Notes: generated by a model from the sequence alone, not told the origin. DNA of 64,000 nt from Pseudonocardia parietis (GCF_017876315.1 NZ_JAGINU010000001.1:4402001-4466000); one strand, 5' to 3'. Positions 18,615 to 27,238 are shown, counted from the first letter of the stretch. Numbers and translations are program-made.

Positions 18615-19127
18615 CTACTCGTCCGTACCGGCCGTCGGCTGTGCGGTGCGGCGTTTGCGAGGGGCGGCGGAACGCGGTGGCCGGGCGCGCATGTGGTCGC
18701 GGACGCGGCCGATGATGTCGTCCAGTGCATGCAGGTCCTGCTCGGACAGCGGGGCGAACAACAGGTCGCGGGCGACGTCGACGTGGCCGGGCATGACCCT
18801 GGCGACCAGGGCGGAACCGGTGTCGGTGATGGTGACGAGCGTGGCGCGCTGGTCGTCGGGGCTGGGCCCGCGCGTCACGAGCCCGGCCTTCGCCAGCAGT
18901 CCAGCCTGGTGGGTCAGGCCGCTGCGGCTGTAGACGACCCCGTCGGCGAGTTCGGTCATCGTCAGGGGGCCCCCGGCGTCGGTCAGCCGGGCGAGCAGCT
19001 GGAACTGCACGTAGCGCAGGCCGCCTTCCTCTTGTAGCTGCTGTTCCACGGCGTGGTGGAGCAGGCTGACGGACTCCATGAGCGCGAAGTACGTCCGGAG
19101 CTGCTCGGGTCTGAGCCCTTCGACCAT
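18615..19127 (-). CDS. MarR-family transcriptional regulator, cut off from its control region by an IS630 insertion
   Basis: 170 residues with the MarR winged helix at about 40-110 (QFQLLARLTDAGGPLTMTELADGVVYSRSGLTHQAGLLAKAGLVTR, wing DQRATLVTITDTG). Only 10 bp separate the ATG (19127) from the left end of an IS630 element, so its native promoter has been displaced. Across the element lie three palindromic sites in front of the quinone-oxidoreductase-like gene, the presumed divergent target. Expression now probably depends on the element. The tail after residue 150 is basic and Pro-rich. Confidence 0.9.
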   Translation of the reverse strand: MVEGLRPEQLRTYFALMESVSLLHHAVEQQLQEEGGLRYVQFQLLARLTDAGGPLTMTELADGVVYSRSGLTHQAGLLAKAGLVTRGPSPDDQRATLVTITDTGSALVARVMPGHVDVARDLLFAPLSEQDLHALDDIIGRVRDHMRARPPRSAAPRKRRTAQPTAGTDE

Positions 19128-19139
19128 CTCTGCATCCTA

Positions 19140-20377
19140 GTAGACCGTCGCATCTAATTGTTGGGGTAGAGGTGGCGGAGCTTGATGCGGGCGTCGGTGG
19201 TGGTGAATTGCCAGTTGACCTGACGGTGGTCGGTGTTGGTGGCGTCTTGCCAGGCGGCGAGTTCGGTGTTGAGGGTGTCGATGTCGGTGATGCGCCGGTC
19301 GAGGCACTGGCGGGTGAGAGCTGAAAGTTCGATCTCGGCGATGTTGAGCCAGGAGCCGTGGCGGGGCGTGTGGTGGATCTCCAGTCGTTGTGCCAAGGCA
19401 AAGGCCGTGGAGGGTTCGAACGCTTCGTAGAGAGAGCCGACTCCGTGGGTGTTGAGGTTGTCCATGACCAGCACGACGGTGTCGGCGTCGGGGTAGTCGT
19501 GGGTGAGCAGGTGCTGCACCTGACGGGCCCAGTCGATCTTGGTTCGGCGTGGTTGAGCGTCGACGCGGCGCCAGCCGCGTAGGGGTTCGGCCCAGACGAA
19601 GATCGAGCAGGTGCCGTTGCGGACGTACTCGCTGTCCTCTTTGCGGTCGTGACCGGGCTCGGCGGGGATCGGCTCGCGGACCTGCCCTAGCAGCTGGTAG
19701 GGCTTCTCGTCCATGCACACCACCGGTCGGCGGGGGTCATAGGGGCGGGCGTAGACAGCCAGGACGTCTTCCATCCGAGCGGCGAACTCGGCGCTGGCGT
19801 GCGGTGGGATCGTCCAGCACTTCTTCAGATGAGGACGCAGTTTCGTTTTTTTAACACTCGGCCGATGGTGGAGTGATCCAGATCGGGCAGGTCGGCGACC
19901 AGGGCGACCTGACGCTCGAGCAAGCGCAGCGACCAGCGTGTATAGCCCTGCGGTGGGCTCGAGCAGGCCAGTGCGATCAACCGGGCCTCGACCTCGCCGG
20001 TCACGATCGGCGCTACCGGCGGTGTCTCACGCGGCTTGCGGCCGATCGTGGCCAGCACGTCGCCGTCGGTCTCGTCGAACCGTTTCGCGATCGACCGGAC
20101 CGTGTTTTGGGAGACCCCGACCCGATCCGCGACCATCGACCGAGCGTCCACCGGGCCGACGTTCTCGTCCAGCTCCAGCAGTACCCGAGCACGGATGATC
20201 ATCCGCGCCGGATGCGTGCCGGTCACGGTCAGCTTGGACAGGAACTCGCGATCAGCAGCCGACAGGCCGATCGTGAACACCTTCGGACGAGCCATCGTCT
20301 GGGCATCCTCTCAACACGAGCAACATGATGAGAGGCTCATACACCAGATAGCGATAGTTTTAGCGGCGACACGCTAC
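19140..20377. mobile_element. IS630-family insertion sequence, about 1238 bp, with TA target duplication
   Basis: The left end begins GTAGACCGTCGCATCTAA. The right end read inward begins GTAGCGTGTCGCCGCTAA; GTAG, GTCGC and CTAA match in register. A TA dinucleotide flanks each end (19138-19139 and 20378-20379), as expected for IS630/Tc1 insertion. Inside are two overlapping transposase frames on the minus strand. It lies between a marR gene and its presumed operators. Confidence 0.85.
19154..20295 (-). CDS. IS630-family transposase made by -1 frameshifting (two frames)
   Basis: The upstream frame (20295 to 19825) encodes a helix-turn-helix protein (MARPKVFTIGLSAADREFL..., SMVADRVGVSQNTVRSIAKRF). 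The downstream frame, whose own first ATG is at 19774, ends at 19154 and carries the DDE catalytic core: CMDEKPYQLL, VLVMDNLNTHG and WLNIAEIELSALTRQCL. The frames meet at seven consecutive A residues (minus strand, about 19851-19857). A -1 slip there turns VLKKRNC into VLKKTKLRPHLKKCWTIPP and joins them into one normal IS630 transposase of about 380 residues. All three acidic residues are present, so it may be active. Confidence 0.85.
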
Positions 20378-20380
20378 TAG

Positions 20381-20480
20381 TTGCTTTGATCTCGAAGCAT
20401 TGTGGTGGGCCTCACAGGGCACTCCCATTGCTTTGATCTCGAAGCAGACTAGTGTCGATATTGCTACGAGTTCGAAGCAA
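20381..20480. promoter_or_regulatory. three palindromic MarR-type operator sites
   Basis: TTGCTTTGATCTCGAAGCA occurs at 20381-20399 and 20428-20446, and TTGCTACGAGTTCGAAGCAA at 20461-20480. All approach the palindrome TTGCTTCGA-NN-TCGAAGCAA. A weak promoter TTGATC (20433-20438) and GATATT (20457-20462) lies between sites, and the last site touches the ribosome site of the next gene. The geometry fits repression by the MarR protein now separated by the IS630 element. Confidence 0.75.
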
Positions 20481-20491
20481 TGGAGGATGTC

Positions 20492-21430
20492 ATGAAGGTT
20501 GTGCGTTACCACGGTTACGGCGACAGCGACGTGCTGATCCGGGAGGAGACCGGGCGACCGCGTCCCGGTGCGGGGCAGGTGTCGGTGAAGGTGGCCGCCA
20601 CCTCGTTCAATCCCGTCGATGTCGCGATCCGCGCCGGCTATCTGCAGGGCGTGTTCCCGGTCGCGTTCCCGCACGTGCCGGGTATCGACGTCGCGGGCAC
20701 GGTCGCCGGGCTCGGCGACGGGGTCGAGGGCTGGAGCGTCGGGGACCCGGTCGTGGCGTTCCTGCCGATGAACGCCGATGGTGCGGCGGCGGAGTACGTG
20801 CTCGCGCCCGCCGAGGCTCTCGCCGCGGCGCCGCGGACGATCGACCTGGTCGATGCGGCGGCGCTGCCGGTCGGCGGGTTGACGGCCTGGCAGTCGTTGT
20901 TCGAGCTCGCGGAGCTGAAGCCCGGACAGAGCGTCCTGGTCAACGGGGGCGGCGGCGCGGTCGGTGGGTTCGCCGTGCAGCTCGCCTCCCGGGCGGGCGC
21001 CGTCGTCACCGCGACGGCGAGCGCGCGGAGCGCGGACCGTCTGCGCGGCTACGGCGTCGACCGGATCATCGATCATCTCGACCACGCGAGTTCGCCGGTC
21101 ACGGCCGATGGCCGGCCGTTCGATGTCGTGCTCAACCTGGTGACCACGACACCGGAGCAGACCGCCGGTCTGGTCGGTCTCGTGAGCGATGGCGGCGCGT
21201 TGATCAGCACCACGACTCCACCGCCCGAGGCCCCCGGGCGTGGGGTGCGCACGGCACGGGTGTTCGTGCGCAGCGACGCCGCGCAGCTCGGCGAGCTGGT
21301 CGCCCGTGTCGATCGCGGGGAGTTGCGGGCCCACGTCGCCGACCGTCGTCCGCTCGCCGAGCTCGCCGCGGTCCACGCCGAGGCCGAGGCAGGACGGCTG
21401 CGCGGCAAGACCGTCCTGACCCCCGCCTGA
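20492..21430 (+). CDS. NADP-dependent quinone-oxidoreductase-like MDR enzyme
   Basis: 312 residues of the zinc-independent medium-chain dehydrogenase/reductase family. There is a GroES-like domain at 25-115 and a nucleotide-binding NGGGGAVGG at 151-159 with preceding AALPVGGLTAWQSLFE, typical of quinone reductases. The structural-zinc cysteines are absent. It would reduce quinones or enones with NADPH. The ATG at 20492 is chosen over 20480 because GGAGGA lies 4 bp before it. Three MarR-like operators precede it, so induction by a quinone-like or phenolic ligand is inferred. Confidence 0.9.
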   Translation: MKVVRYHGYGDSDVLIREETGRPRPGAGQVSVKVAATSFNPVDVAIRAGYLQGVFPVAFPHVPGIDVAGTVAGLGDGVEGWSVGDPVVAFLPMNADGAAAEYVLAPAEALAAAPRTIDLVDAAALPVGGLTAWQSLFELAELKPGQSVLVNGGGGAVGGFAVQLASRAGAVVTATASARSADRLRGYGVDRIIDHLDHASSPVTADGRPFDVVLNLVTTTPEQTAGLVGLVSDGGALISTTTPPPEAPGRGVRTARVFVRSDAAQLGELVARVDRGELRAHVADRRPLAELAAVHAEAEAGRLRGKTVLTPA

Positions 21431-21447
21431 TCCGCCGGCTGCACCGG

Positions 21448-21512
21448 GTGATCACCGGCTGTGGAGTGCGACGTGCGCTCAGCGTTCGCGACGCTCCACA
21501 ACGGGCGATCAC
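21448..21512. repeat. intergenic hairpin repeat, copy A
   Basis: Inverted repeat with outer arms GTGATCACCGGCTGTGGAG and its near-complement (16 of 19 paired). It lies between two convergent genes, so it may act as a two-way terminator. It shares the GTGATC-C ends and inner GGAGTG with copies at 32832, 36028 and 51891. Confidence 0.65.
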
Positions 21513-21579
21513 GGACGTTCCTCCTCGCCGAGCTGGATGCCGGACGCCATCCGCGGGCGTAGGAGCGGCTCCCTCGCGG

Positions 21580-22425
21580 CTACCCGACGAGTGCCGCGAG
21601 GGTGTCGAGCTCGGCGAGGGTGGCGGCCTCCGCGGTCGGACCGTCGTGTGCGGTGAGGACGACGAGCACCCGGTCGATGCCCGCCTTCGCGTACGCCTCC
21701 AGCGCCTCCGGCTTCGGCACGGCGCCGAAGAGGGTCACCGGCAGATGGCCTCGGCCGGCGTCGTCCGCGCGACGGCGGAGCTCGGTGATCCGCTCGGCGA
21801 GGGGGTCGAGCTTCTTCGGCGAGACCCCCATCGGCATCCAGCCGTCGCCGTGCGACAGGACCCGGTCGAGCACGGTCGGGCCACCGCCCCCGATCAGCAC
21901 GGGCGGAGCGCTCGTCGGTTTCGGCCAGGACCAGATGGGGTCGAAGTCCACGAACTCACCGTGGTACTCGGCCTCGTCCTGGGTCCAGATCCGGCGCACC
22001 GCCTCGATCCGCTCGAGCATCTGTGCGGTGCGCCGGCGCGGGTCGACCCCGTGGTGCGCCATCTCCTCGGCGTTCCAGCCCGGCCCCACGCCCAGCTCGA
22101 TCCGCTCGGGCGCGAGCCGCTCGACGCTCGCCACCTGCTTGGCCAGGTTGATCGGGTGGTGCTGGTTCACCAGCGTGACCGCCGTGCCCAGCACGATCCG
22201 ATCGGTGACCGCGGCCATCGCGCCGAGGGTCACGAACGGATCGAACGTGTGGCTGTACTCGCGGGGCAGCTCACGCCCGCCCGGCCAGGGCGAGAGCCGG
22301 CTCACCGGAATGTGGGTGTGCTCGGTGAGGAACAGCGCCGCGAGGCCGCGCTCCTCCACCGCGCGGGCGAGGACCGGCGCGCTGATGCCGTAGTCGGTGA
22401 GGAACGAGGTGACTCCGATTTTCAT
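21580..22425 (-). CDS. LLM-class (luciferase-like) flavin or F420-dependent oxidoreductase
   Basis: 281 residues of the bacterial-luciferase-like TIM-barrel family: FLTEHTHIPV, TAVTLVNQHHPINLAKQVASVERLAPERIELGVGPGWNAEEM, PVLIGGGGPTVLDRVLSHGDGWMP. These match F420-dependent actinobacterial subgroups. The ATG overlaps the stop of the LuxC-like gene by 4 bp, so it is the last gene of the LuxE-LuxC-LLM operon. It could oxidise or reduce the aldehyde made upstream; this is inference. Cofactor choice (F420 or FMN) cannot be fixed here. Confidence 0.88.
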   Translation of the reverse strand: MKIGVTSFLTDYGISAPVLARAVEERGLAALFLTEHTHIPVSRLSPWPGGRELPREYSHTFDPFVTLGAMAAVTDRIVLGTAVTLVNQHHPINLAKQVASVERLAPERIELGVGPGWNAEEMAHHGVDPRRRTAQMLERIEAVRRIWTQDEAEYHGEFVDFDPIWSWPKPTSAPPVLIGGGGPTVLDRVLSHGDGWMPMGVSPKKLDPLAERITELRRRADDAGRGHLPVTLFGAVPKPEALEAYAKAGIDRVLVVLTAHDGPTAEAATLAELDTLAALVG

Positions 22426-23834
22426 GAACTGGTCCCGTCCTCGTGTGCCATCCAGTGCACGAACCGGTGCAGCGGGTACATCGCGTCGTGCGGATTACCG
22501 ATCGTGCTCGGCCCCGCCTCCCCCAGCCGGACGATGCGCTGCGCGCCACCGCTGGCGAGCCGGTCGCGGTAGTCGGCCATCCGCTCGGGCGGGGAGAAAC
22601 CGACCGTCTGGGTCGCCACGTTGACGTGGCGCATCGCGTCGTCGAGCGAGTCCACCCGGACCACGTTCGCGGTCTTGTTGATCGGATGGAAGTCCACGGG
22701 CGCGTCCGAACGGATCACGAGTCCGGTTCCGTCGGTCCGGCCCCAGACCCGGTACTCGTCGTCGAGCATCGTCAGCACGTCGATCTGGTCGCGCAGGTCC
22801 GGCTCGAGCGGACGGTGGTCACCCGAGGCCGCCGCCTTCTCGACGATGTGCGCGTGCAGCCGTTCGCAGAAGCGGTCCGCCTCGTCCTGGTCCCCCTCGA
22901 CGTAGAGGAACCGGCTGGCGACGCAGGCCTCCTGGTTGAGGATCATGACGTCGTTGGCCGCCAGTTCGCTCGCCCGCTCGAGCGACTCCTCGGAGGCCAA
23001 GGCCTCCCGGCCGACCATCGAGATCGAGGTCTTGGGATCGAACGACACGAGCTGGAAGCCGGGACCGAGGTACTTGACCACGTTGTCGATCGCGTCGCCG
23101 CCGCCCCAGGCCACGATCTTGTCGAAGTACTGCGGGCGGTAGAGCGCCCGTTCCACCGCATCGTCGCCGCCGCGCCAGTAGACCGCCGACATCGACCGCA
23201 CGACCGGATGGTCCGGATCGATCTCCGCCATGGTCCGCAGGATCGCCACCGTGGTGAACGGGTCGCTGGAGGACATCTTGAACAGGTTGACCGCCTTGAC
23301 CATCGCGCCCTGGGCGATGGACTTCACCGCAACCCCCGGTGAGTTGCCCGGTAGCACGTGGATCAGCCGGGGCGCGAACGCCCGGACGAAGCTGCGTCGA
23401 CCGGTGAAGTCCTGTTTGGGCACCCACCCGTCGAGCGCACCGGGATCGGGGAAGTTCTGCTCCACCACGGTGCGCAGCAGTCGCTCGTCGAGATAGGCGG
23501 CAGCGGCAGTGACCTGTGCCTGCAGCACCGCACGCGGCAGGACATGGGTGGTGGACATGCGATCGATGCAGTCCTGCATGACCGCATTGCGGGGATCGCG
23601 GATCCGCTCGCCGGTCTCGACGAGGAAATCGATGATCTCGGTCAGCGGGACGTCGAGCAGCGGCGGCACCTCGGTGCGCGGATGTACCGCCCGGTTCATG
23701 TCGATCCGCGGCGTCGCGAACGTGACCCCGAGGTCGCGCGAACGGTGCGTGATGTCCCGGCCGTCGTCCAGCTCGCCGCGCAGGAAGAACGGTGCGGAGA
23801 CGGCCGAGTCCGGACGGTCGTCGGTGGCGGTCAC
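22422..23834 (-). CDS. LuxC-like acyl-CoA/acyl-protein reductase
   Basis: 470 residues from GTG 23834, which overlaps the LuxE-like stop by 4 bp (GTGA). It matches the LuxC family (aldehyde-dehydrogenase fold): LPGNSPGVAVKSIAQGAMVKAVNLFKMSSSDPFTT, FDPKTSISMVGREAL, and the catalytic region NQEACVASRFLYVEG with Cys304 as likely acyl-thioester nucleophile. LuxC reduces an activated acyl group to an aldehyde with NADPH. No LuxD thioesterase or LuxAB pair is present, so the acyl substrate is supplied some other way. Second gene of a three-gene operon. Confidence 0.88.
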   Translation of the reverse strand: MTATDDRPDSAVSAPFFLRGELDDGRDITHRSRDLGVTFATPRIDMNRAVHPRTEVPPLLDVPLTEIIDFLVETGERIRDPRNAVMQDCIDRMSTTHVLPRAVLQAQVTAAAAYLDERLLRTVVEQNFPDPGALDGWVPKQDFTGRRSFVRAFAPRLIHVLPGNSPGVAVKSIAQGAMVKAVNLFKMSSSDPFTTVAILRTMAEIDPDHPVVRSMSAVYWRGGDDAVERALYRPQYFDKIVAWGGGDAIDNVVKYLGPGFQLVSFDPKTSISMVGREALASEESLERASELAANDVMILNQEACVASRFLYVEGDQDEADRFCERLHAHIVEKAAASGDHRPLEPDLRDQIDVLTMLDDEYRVWGRTDGTGLVIRSDAPVDFHPINKTANVVRVDSLDDAMRHVNVATQTVGFSPPERMADYRDRLASGGAQRIVRLGEAGPSTIGNPHDAMYPLHRFVHWMAHEDGTSS

Positions 23835-25180
23835 GACAGGCCCCGCACGTAGGCGTCGACGGTGCCGGCGCAACCGATCTTGTCGTCGCCCTTGATGTCG
23901 GCGTAACGGGTGATGTTGTTGCGCACCGAGGGGCCCCGCTTCCCGCAGGCGCAGGGATCGAGGTCGAGCGAGATCTTGTCGCCGGTGATGATCCCGCCCC
24001 AGCGTCCGTCCAGCGACAGGTCGAAGAACGCGGCCCGTCCCTCGACCTCGCCGGCCTCGTGCGGCAGCGCGGTGTCGCCCTGCTCGTCGAGGATGACGGG
24101 CACGATCCACGGCGGCACGTGGTACCGGTCGCCCTCCTGGCACTTGGGCATGCCGGAGTTGAGCTCCTGCATCGAGTAGTTCTGGAACTCCCGATCCGAC
24201 GGGATGTTGAACGTCTGGTGCACGAACTCCTGATAGTCCGGCGGCAGCTGCGCGCGCTTGAGACCGCCGCCGACGTAGATGCAGTTGTCGGGGTGGAAGT
24301 CCTTGGCCGAGTAGCCCAGGTCACGAACCCGCACGGCCATCTGGAACAGCGAGTTCCACAGGCCCGCGATGTAGAGCTTCTCCTCGCGGTGCTCGACGAG
24401 CGCCGCGGCACCCACCACCATCGCCTTCTCGAGCGCTTCCTGCCGCTCCCGGGAAGTACGTTCGAACTCGGCCAGCTCCTCCGGTGCCGCAGTGCCGTCG
24501 GCGATCTTCTTCCGCAGCACGACCATCGCGGTCAGCGTGCCGACGGTGATCGGTGGGATCGGCATGCGGAAGGGTTCCTTGGCCGGGTCGCCGAACGCCG
24601 CCCGCTGCGCCTCGCCGATCACGATGTTCTTCGGGACCGCGGCGCTGGCCCCGGTACTCATCATCCGCCGGTCCTGCTCGGGCTTCACCCCCGAACCCCA
24701 CGAGAACACGTTGACCGTGTCGGTACGCGACCAGTCCATGTCCAGGTCCGAGGCGAGCAGCATCGCCGACTTGCCGGTCGTCCCGCTGGAGCAGGACACG
24801 TAGTGCCCGCGCGCCTGCAACCGCTCGATCCAGTCGTCGATACCGGTGATGTCCGCCGTCTCGATCGGGCTGATCGGATGGGGCGACACGGTGTTCAACC
24901 ACGCGCCGAGCCGGTCCCACCGCTGTTCGGTCAGGAAGCTCTCGGGATAGCTCTTGTAGACGCTGTGCGGGAAGAGCAGGGGCACCGCGTCCTCGCGGTC
25001 GCGGATCTCGGTGGTGCCTGCGGCGCGGGCGCGGTGCCCCAGCAGCTTGATCCGGTCCCTGCGTTCCTGGAACCGCTCGTCGAGCGCCTTCACCTGCGTC
25101 TCCCGCAGATCGGCGTGGGACAGGTCGAAGCGATCGGCCGCATCGACCAGCCGGGTCAGCTCGGCAATGGCTGAACTCAC
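23831..25180 (-). CDS. LuxE-like acyl-protein synthetase (adenylate-forming)
   Basis: 449 residues. The adenylate-forming motif YVSCSSGTTGKSAMLLAS lies near 130-145. The later part resembles LuxE and phenylacetate-CoA ligase proteins (NYSMQELNSGMPKCQEG, GIITGDKISLDLDPCACGKRGPSV). Cys437 in GCAGTVDAYVRG, near the C-terminus, is a candidate acyl acceptor. It should activate a carboxylic acid as acyl-AMP and pass it to the LuxC-like reductase. GTG 25180 is preceded by AGGAGGA. First gene of the operon behind a strong promoter and palindromic operator. Confidence 0.87.
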   Translation of the reverse strand: MSSAIAELTRLVDAADRFDLSHADLRETQVKALDERFQERRDRIKLLGHRARAAGTTEIRDREDAVPLLFPHSVYKSYPESFLTEQRWDRLGAWLNTVSPHPISPIETADITGIDDWIERLQARGHYVSCSSGTTGKSAMLLASDLDMDWSRTDTVNVFSWGSGVKPEQDRRMMSTGASAAVPKNIVIGEAQRAAFGDPAKEPFRMPIPPITVGTLTAMVVLRKKIADGTAAPEELAEFERTSRERQEALEKAMVVGAAALVEHREEKLYIAGLWNSLFQMAVRVRDLGYSAKDFHPDNCIYVGGGLKRAQLPPDYQEFVHQTFNIPSDREFQNYSMQELNSGMPKCQEGDRYHVPPWIVPVILDEQGDTALPHEAGEVEGRAAFFDLSLDGRWGGIITGDKISLDLDPCACGKRGPSVRNNITRYADIKGDDKIGCAGTVDAYVRGLS

Positions 25181-25236
25181 GGGGCATCCTCCTGGGGGTC
25201 ACGAGGGCGCTTGACTAATAGCACCTCGTGCGGTTC

Positions 25237-25264
25237 ATTATAGGTGTGGTCGACCACGAAGCAA
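25237..25264 (-). promoter_or_regulatory. promoter of the lux-like operon with palindromic operator in its spacer
   Basis: On the minus strand TTGCTT (25264-25259) and a perfect TATAAT (25242-25237) are 16 bp apart. The spacer contains the palindrome GTGGTCGACCAC (25246-25257). This promoter is unusually strong for the window. The divergent TetR gene begins beside it, so repression by that protein at the palindrome is the simplest reading. Confidence 0.65.
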
Positions 25265-25273
25265 GAGGCTGAC

Positions 25274-25921
25274 GTGCAGAACAGATCTGCTCCCCCTCGC
25301 CGAGGAGCCGGACGCCCCACCCGCGAGCAGGCCGAGGCCCGGCACGAGGAACTGCTCGACGCCGCGCTCGACCTGTTCCTGGAACGCGGCTTCGAGCTCG
25401 CGACGATCGAGATGATCGCCGCCCGGGTCAGCATGACCAAGCGCACCGTCTACGCCCGTCATCCCGACAAGGCCGCGCTGTTCCGCGCCGCGGTGCAGCG
25501 CGCCATCGAGCGGCACGTCGTGCCGCGCGAGGTGCTCGAGAGCCTGGACGACGGCGACCTGGCCGACACGCTCGTGGCGATCGGCCGGCTGCGTATCGAC
25601 CAGGTGATGACCCCCAACGGCCTGCGCCTGCAGCGGATCATCAACACCGAGAGCTACCGCTTCCCCGAGATCTTCGCCTCCAACGTCGAGCAGAGCGCCA
25701 GACCGGTGGTCGACTTCGTCGCCGGTCTGCTCGACCGGGCCATCGCCGCGGGCGAGGTCGCCCCCACGAACACCGGGCTCGCCGCGTCCACGTTCATGAG
25801 CATGGTGGTCGGCGGCCAGGCGAGAGCGATCGTGCGCGGCGAGACACCGACCCGGGAGGAACTGGACGAGAAGGTCCGGTTCACCGTCCACCTGCTGCTC
25901 GACGGCCTCCGGCCGCGCTGA
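25274..25921 (+). CDS. TetR-family transcriptional regulator
   Basis: 215 residues from GTG 25274 (AGAGG 6 bp upstream; an earlier GTG at 25244 overlaps the operator and is less likely). Helix-turn-helix: LLDAALDLFLERGFELATIEMIAARVSMTKRTVYARHPDKAALF. The C-terminal ligand domain resembles AefR-like repressors. It is divergent from the LuxE-LuxC-LLM operon and likely represses it through the GTGGTCGACCAC palindrome. The SDR and EthD genes follow on the same strand. Confidence 0.9.
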   Translation: MQNRSAPPRRGAGRPTREQAEARHEELLDAALDLFLERGFELATIEMIAARVSMTKRTVYARHPDKAALFRAAVQRAIERHVVPREVLESLDDGDLADTLVAIGRLRIDQVMTPNGLRLQRIINTESYRFPEIFASNVEQSARPVVDFVAGLLDRAIAAGEVAPTNTGLAASTFMSMVVGGQARAIVRGETPTREELDEKVRFTVHLLLDGLRPR

Positions 25922-25939
25922 GACGAGGGAGAGCCTTCC

Positions 25940-26806
25940 GTGGGATTCGACGAGAACCGGCCCGTCGCGGTCGTCACCGGAGCCAGTGCGGGGATCGGCC
26001 GGGCCACCGCCCGCCGCCTCGCCGGGCTGGGCTGGCAGGTGATCGGTGTCGGCCGTGATCCGGAACGCAGTGCCGCGGCCGAGGCGGAGATCGCCGCGGC
26101 GGGACGCGTCGCCATGCTGCGCTCCGACTTCACCCTGATGGCCGACGTCCGGCGTACCGCCGAGGAGATCCGGGCGCTCACGCCCCGCGTCGACGTGCTC
26201 ATCAACAACGCGGGCGGGGTGCGCGACCGGCAGATCATCACCGCGGAGGGCACCGAGGCGACCTTCGCCGCCAACCACCTCGCGCCCTTCCTGCTGACCC
26301 AGGAGCTGATGCCGCAGCTCCGGGCGAGCGCAGCCGGCACGGCACCCGGCTCGACGCGGGTGATCGCCGTGTCGTCGAGCGCCCACCGCCAGGTCGACGG
26401 GCTCGACCCGGTCGATCTGCAGAGCCTCGGCGACGTCTCCTCCATGGTGGCCTACTGCCGGGCCAAGCTCGCGAACATCCTGTTCACCCGGGAGCTCGCG
26501 CGGCGGGCGGGACCGGACGGGATCGTCGCCCAGGTCATGCACCCCGGCCTGGTCGCCAGCAACTTCGCCGCGCACGGGAGCCCGGCGCTGCAGGCGCACT
26601 ACGCGAACGCGGCCGACGCGCTGGCACCCGAGGAACCGGCCGAGACGCTGGTCTGGCTGGCCACCGAGCCCGAGGGCGGACGCGACGGCGGACGCCACTT
26701 CCACCGGATGGCCGAGGAGCCGCCGTCCGACGCCGCACAGGACGACGACGCCGCCGCCCGGCTCTGGGTCGAGAGCGAGAAGCTGCTGGCGGCACTGCAG
26801 CCGTAG
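25940..26806 (+). CDS. short-chain dehydrogenase/reductase (retinol-dehydrogenase-like)
   Basis: 288 residues of the classical SDR fold: cofactor loop TGASAGIG at 13-20, NNAGG at 89-93, VSSSAH near 144-149, and catalytic Tyr172-x3-Lys176 (YCRAK). The arginine after the glycine motif suggests NADP(H). GTG 25940 follows GAGGGAGAG and lies 18 bp after the TetR stop, so the two are co-transcribed. It could reduce an aldehyde or ketone linked to the lux-like operon; substrate unknown. Confidence 0.9.
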   Translation: MGFDENRPVAVVTGASAGIGRATARRLAGLGWQVIGVGRDPERSAAAEAEIAAAGRVAMLRSDFTLMADVRRTAEEIRALTPRVDVLINNAGGVRDRQIITAEGTEATFAANHLAPFLLTQELMPQLRASAAGTAPGSTRVIAVSSSAHRQVDGLDPVDLQSLGDVSSMVAYCRAKLANILFTRELARRAGPDGIVAQVMHPGLVASNFAAHGSPALQAHYANAADALAPEEPAETLVWLATEPEGGRDGGRHFHRMAEEPPSDAAQDDDAAARLWVESEKLLAALQP

Positions 26807-26852
26807 CCGGAGCGACACCCCTCCCCCGCCCTCGCCGGTAAGGACAGACTTG

Positions 26853-27203
26853 ATGATCAAGATCGTGGCACTGCTGAAACGACGGGCCGGCCTGAGCGCG
26901 GCGGAGTTCGCCGAGTACTACGAGCAGCGGCACGCACCGCTGTTCGCCCGCATCATCCCGCCCGAGGTCGAGCAGGCGATCACGCACTACATCCAGAACC
27001 ACGCCGTGGACCTCGGCGGCCGCGACGCCGCCTGGGACTGCGTCACCGAGATCGGTTTCCGGGACCTGGCCGGCATGCGCGTGTGGTCGGACTGGTACGC
27101 CGGTCCCCGCGGCGCCGTCCTGCGGGAGGACGAGGAGACGTTCATGGACACCGCGGCCCGGGTCGTCGTGGTCACCGACGAACGTCGTCCGGTGGACGTC
27201 TGA
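26853..27203 (+). CDS. EthD-domain protein
   Basis: 116 residues. The ferredoxin-like EthD domain covers most of the protein (MIKIVALLKRRAGLSAAEFAEYYEQRHAPLFARIIP...). EthD proteins are small alpha/beta barrel dimers that accompany P450 or polyketide-like degradation genes. AAGGA at 26840-26844 supports the ATG at 26853 rather than the TTG at 26850. It is third behind TetR and SDR. Confidence 0.85.
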   Translation: MIKIVALLKRRAGLSAAEFAEYYEQRHAPLFARIIPPEVEQAITHYIQNHAVDLGGRDAAWDCVTEIGFRDLAGMRVWSDWYAGPRGAVLREDEETFMDTAARVVVVTDERRPVDV

Positions 27204-27220
27204 CGCGAAAACGCGAGTGC

Positions 27221-27238
27221 GGCTCGCCGGGCCGAGCC
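27221..27238. terminator. short hairpin between convergent EthD and MarR genes
   Basis: GGCTCG (27221-27226) pairs with CGAGCC (27233-27238) around a 6-nt loop in the 44-bp gap between convergent stops. There is no T-tract, so it is a weak call. Confidence 0.35.
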
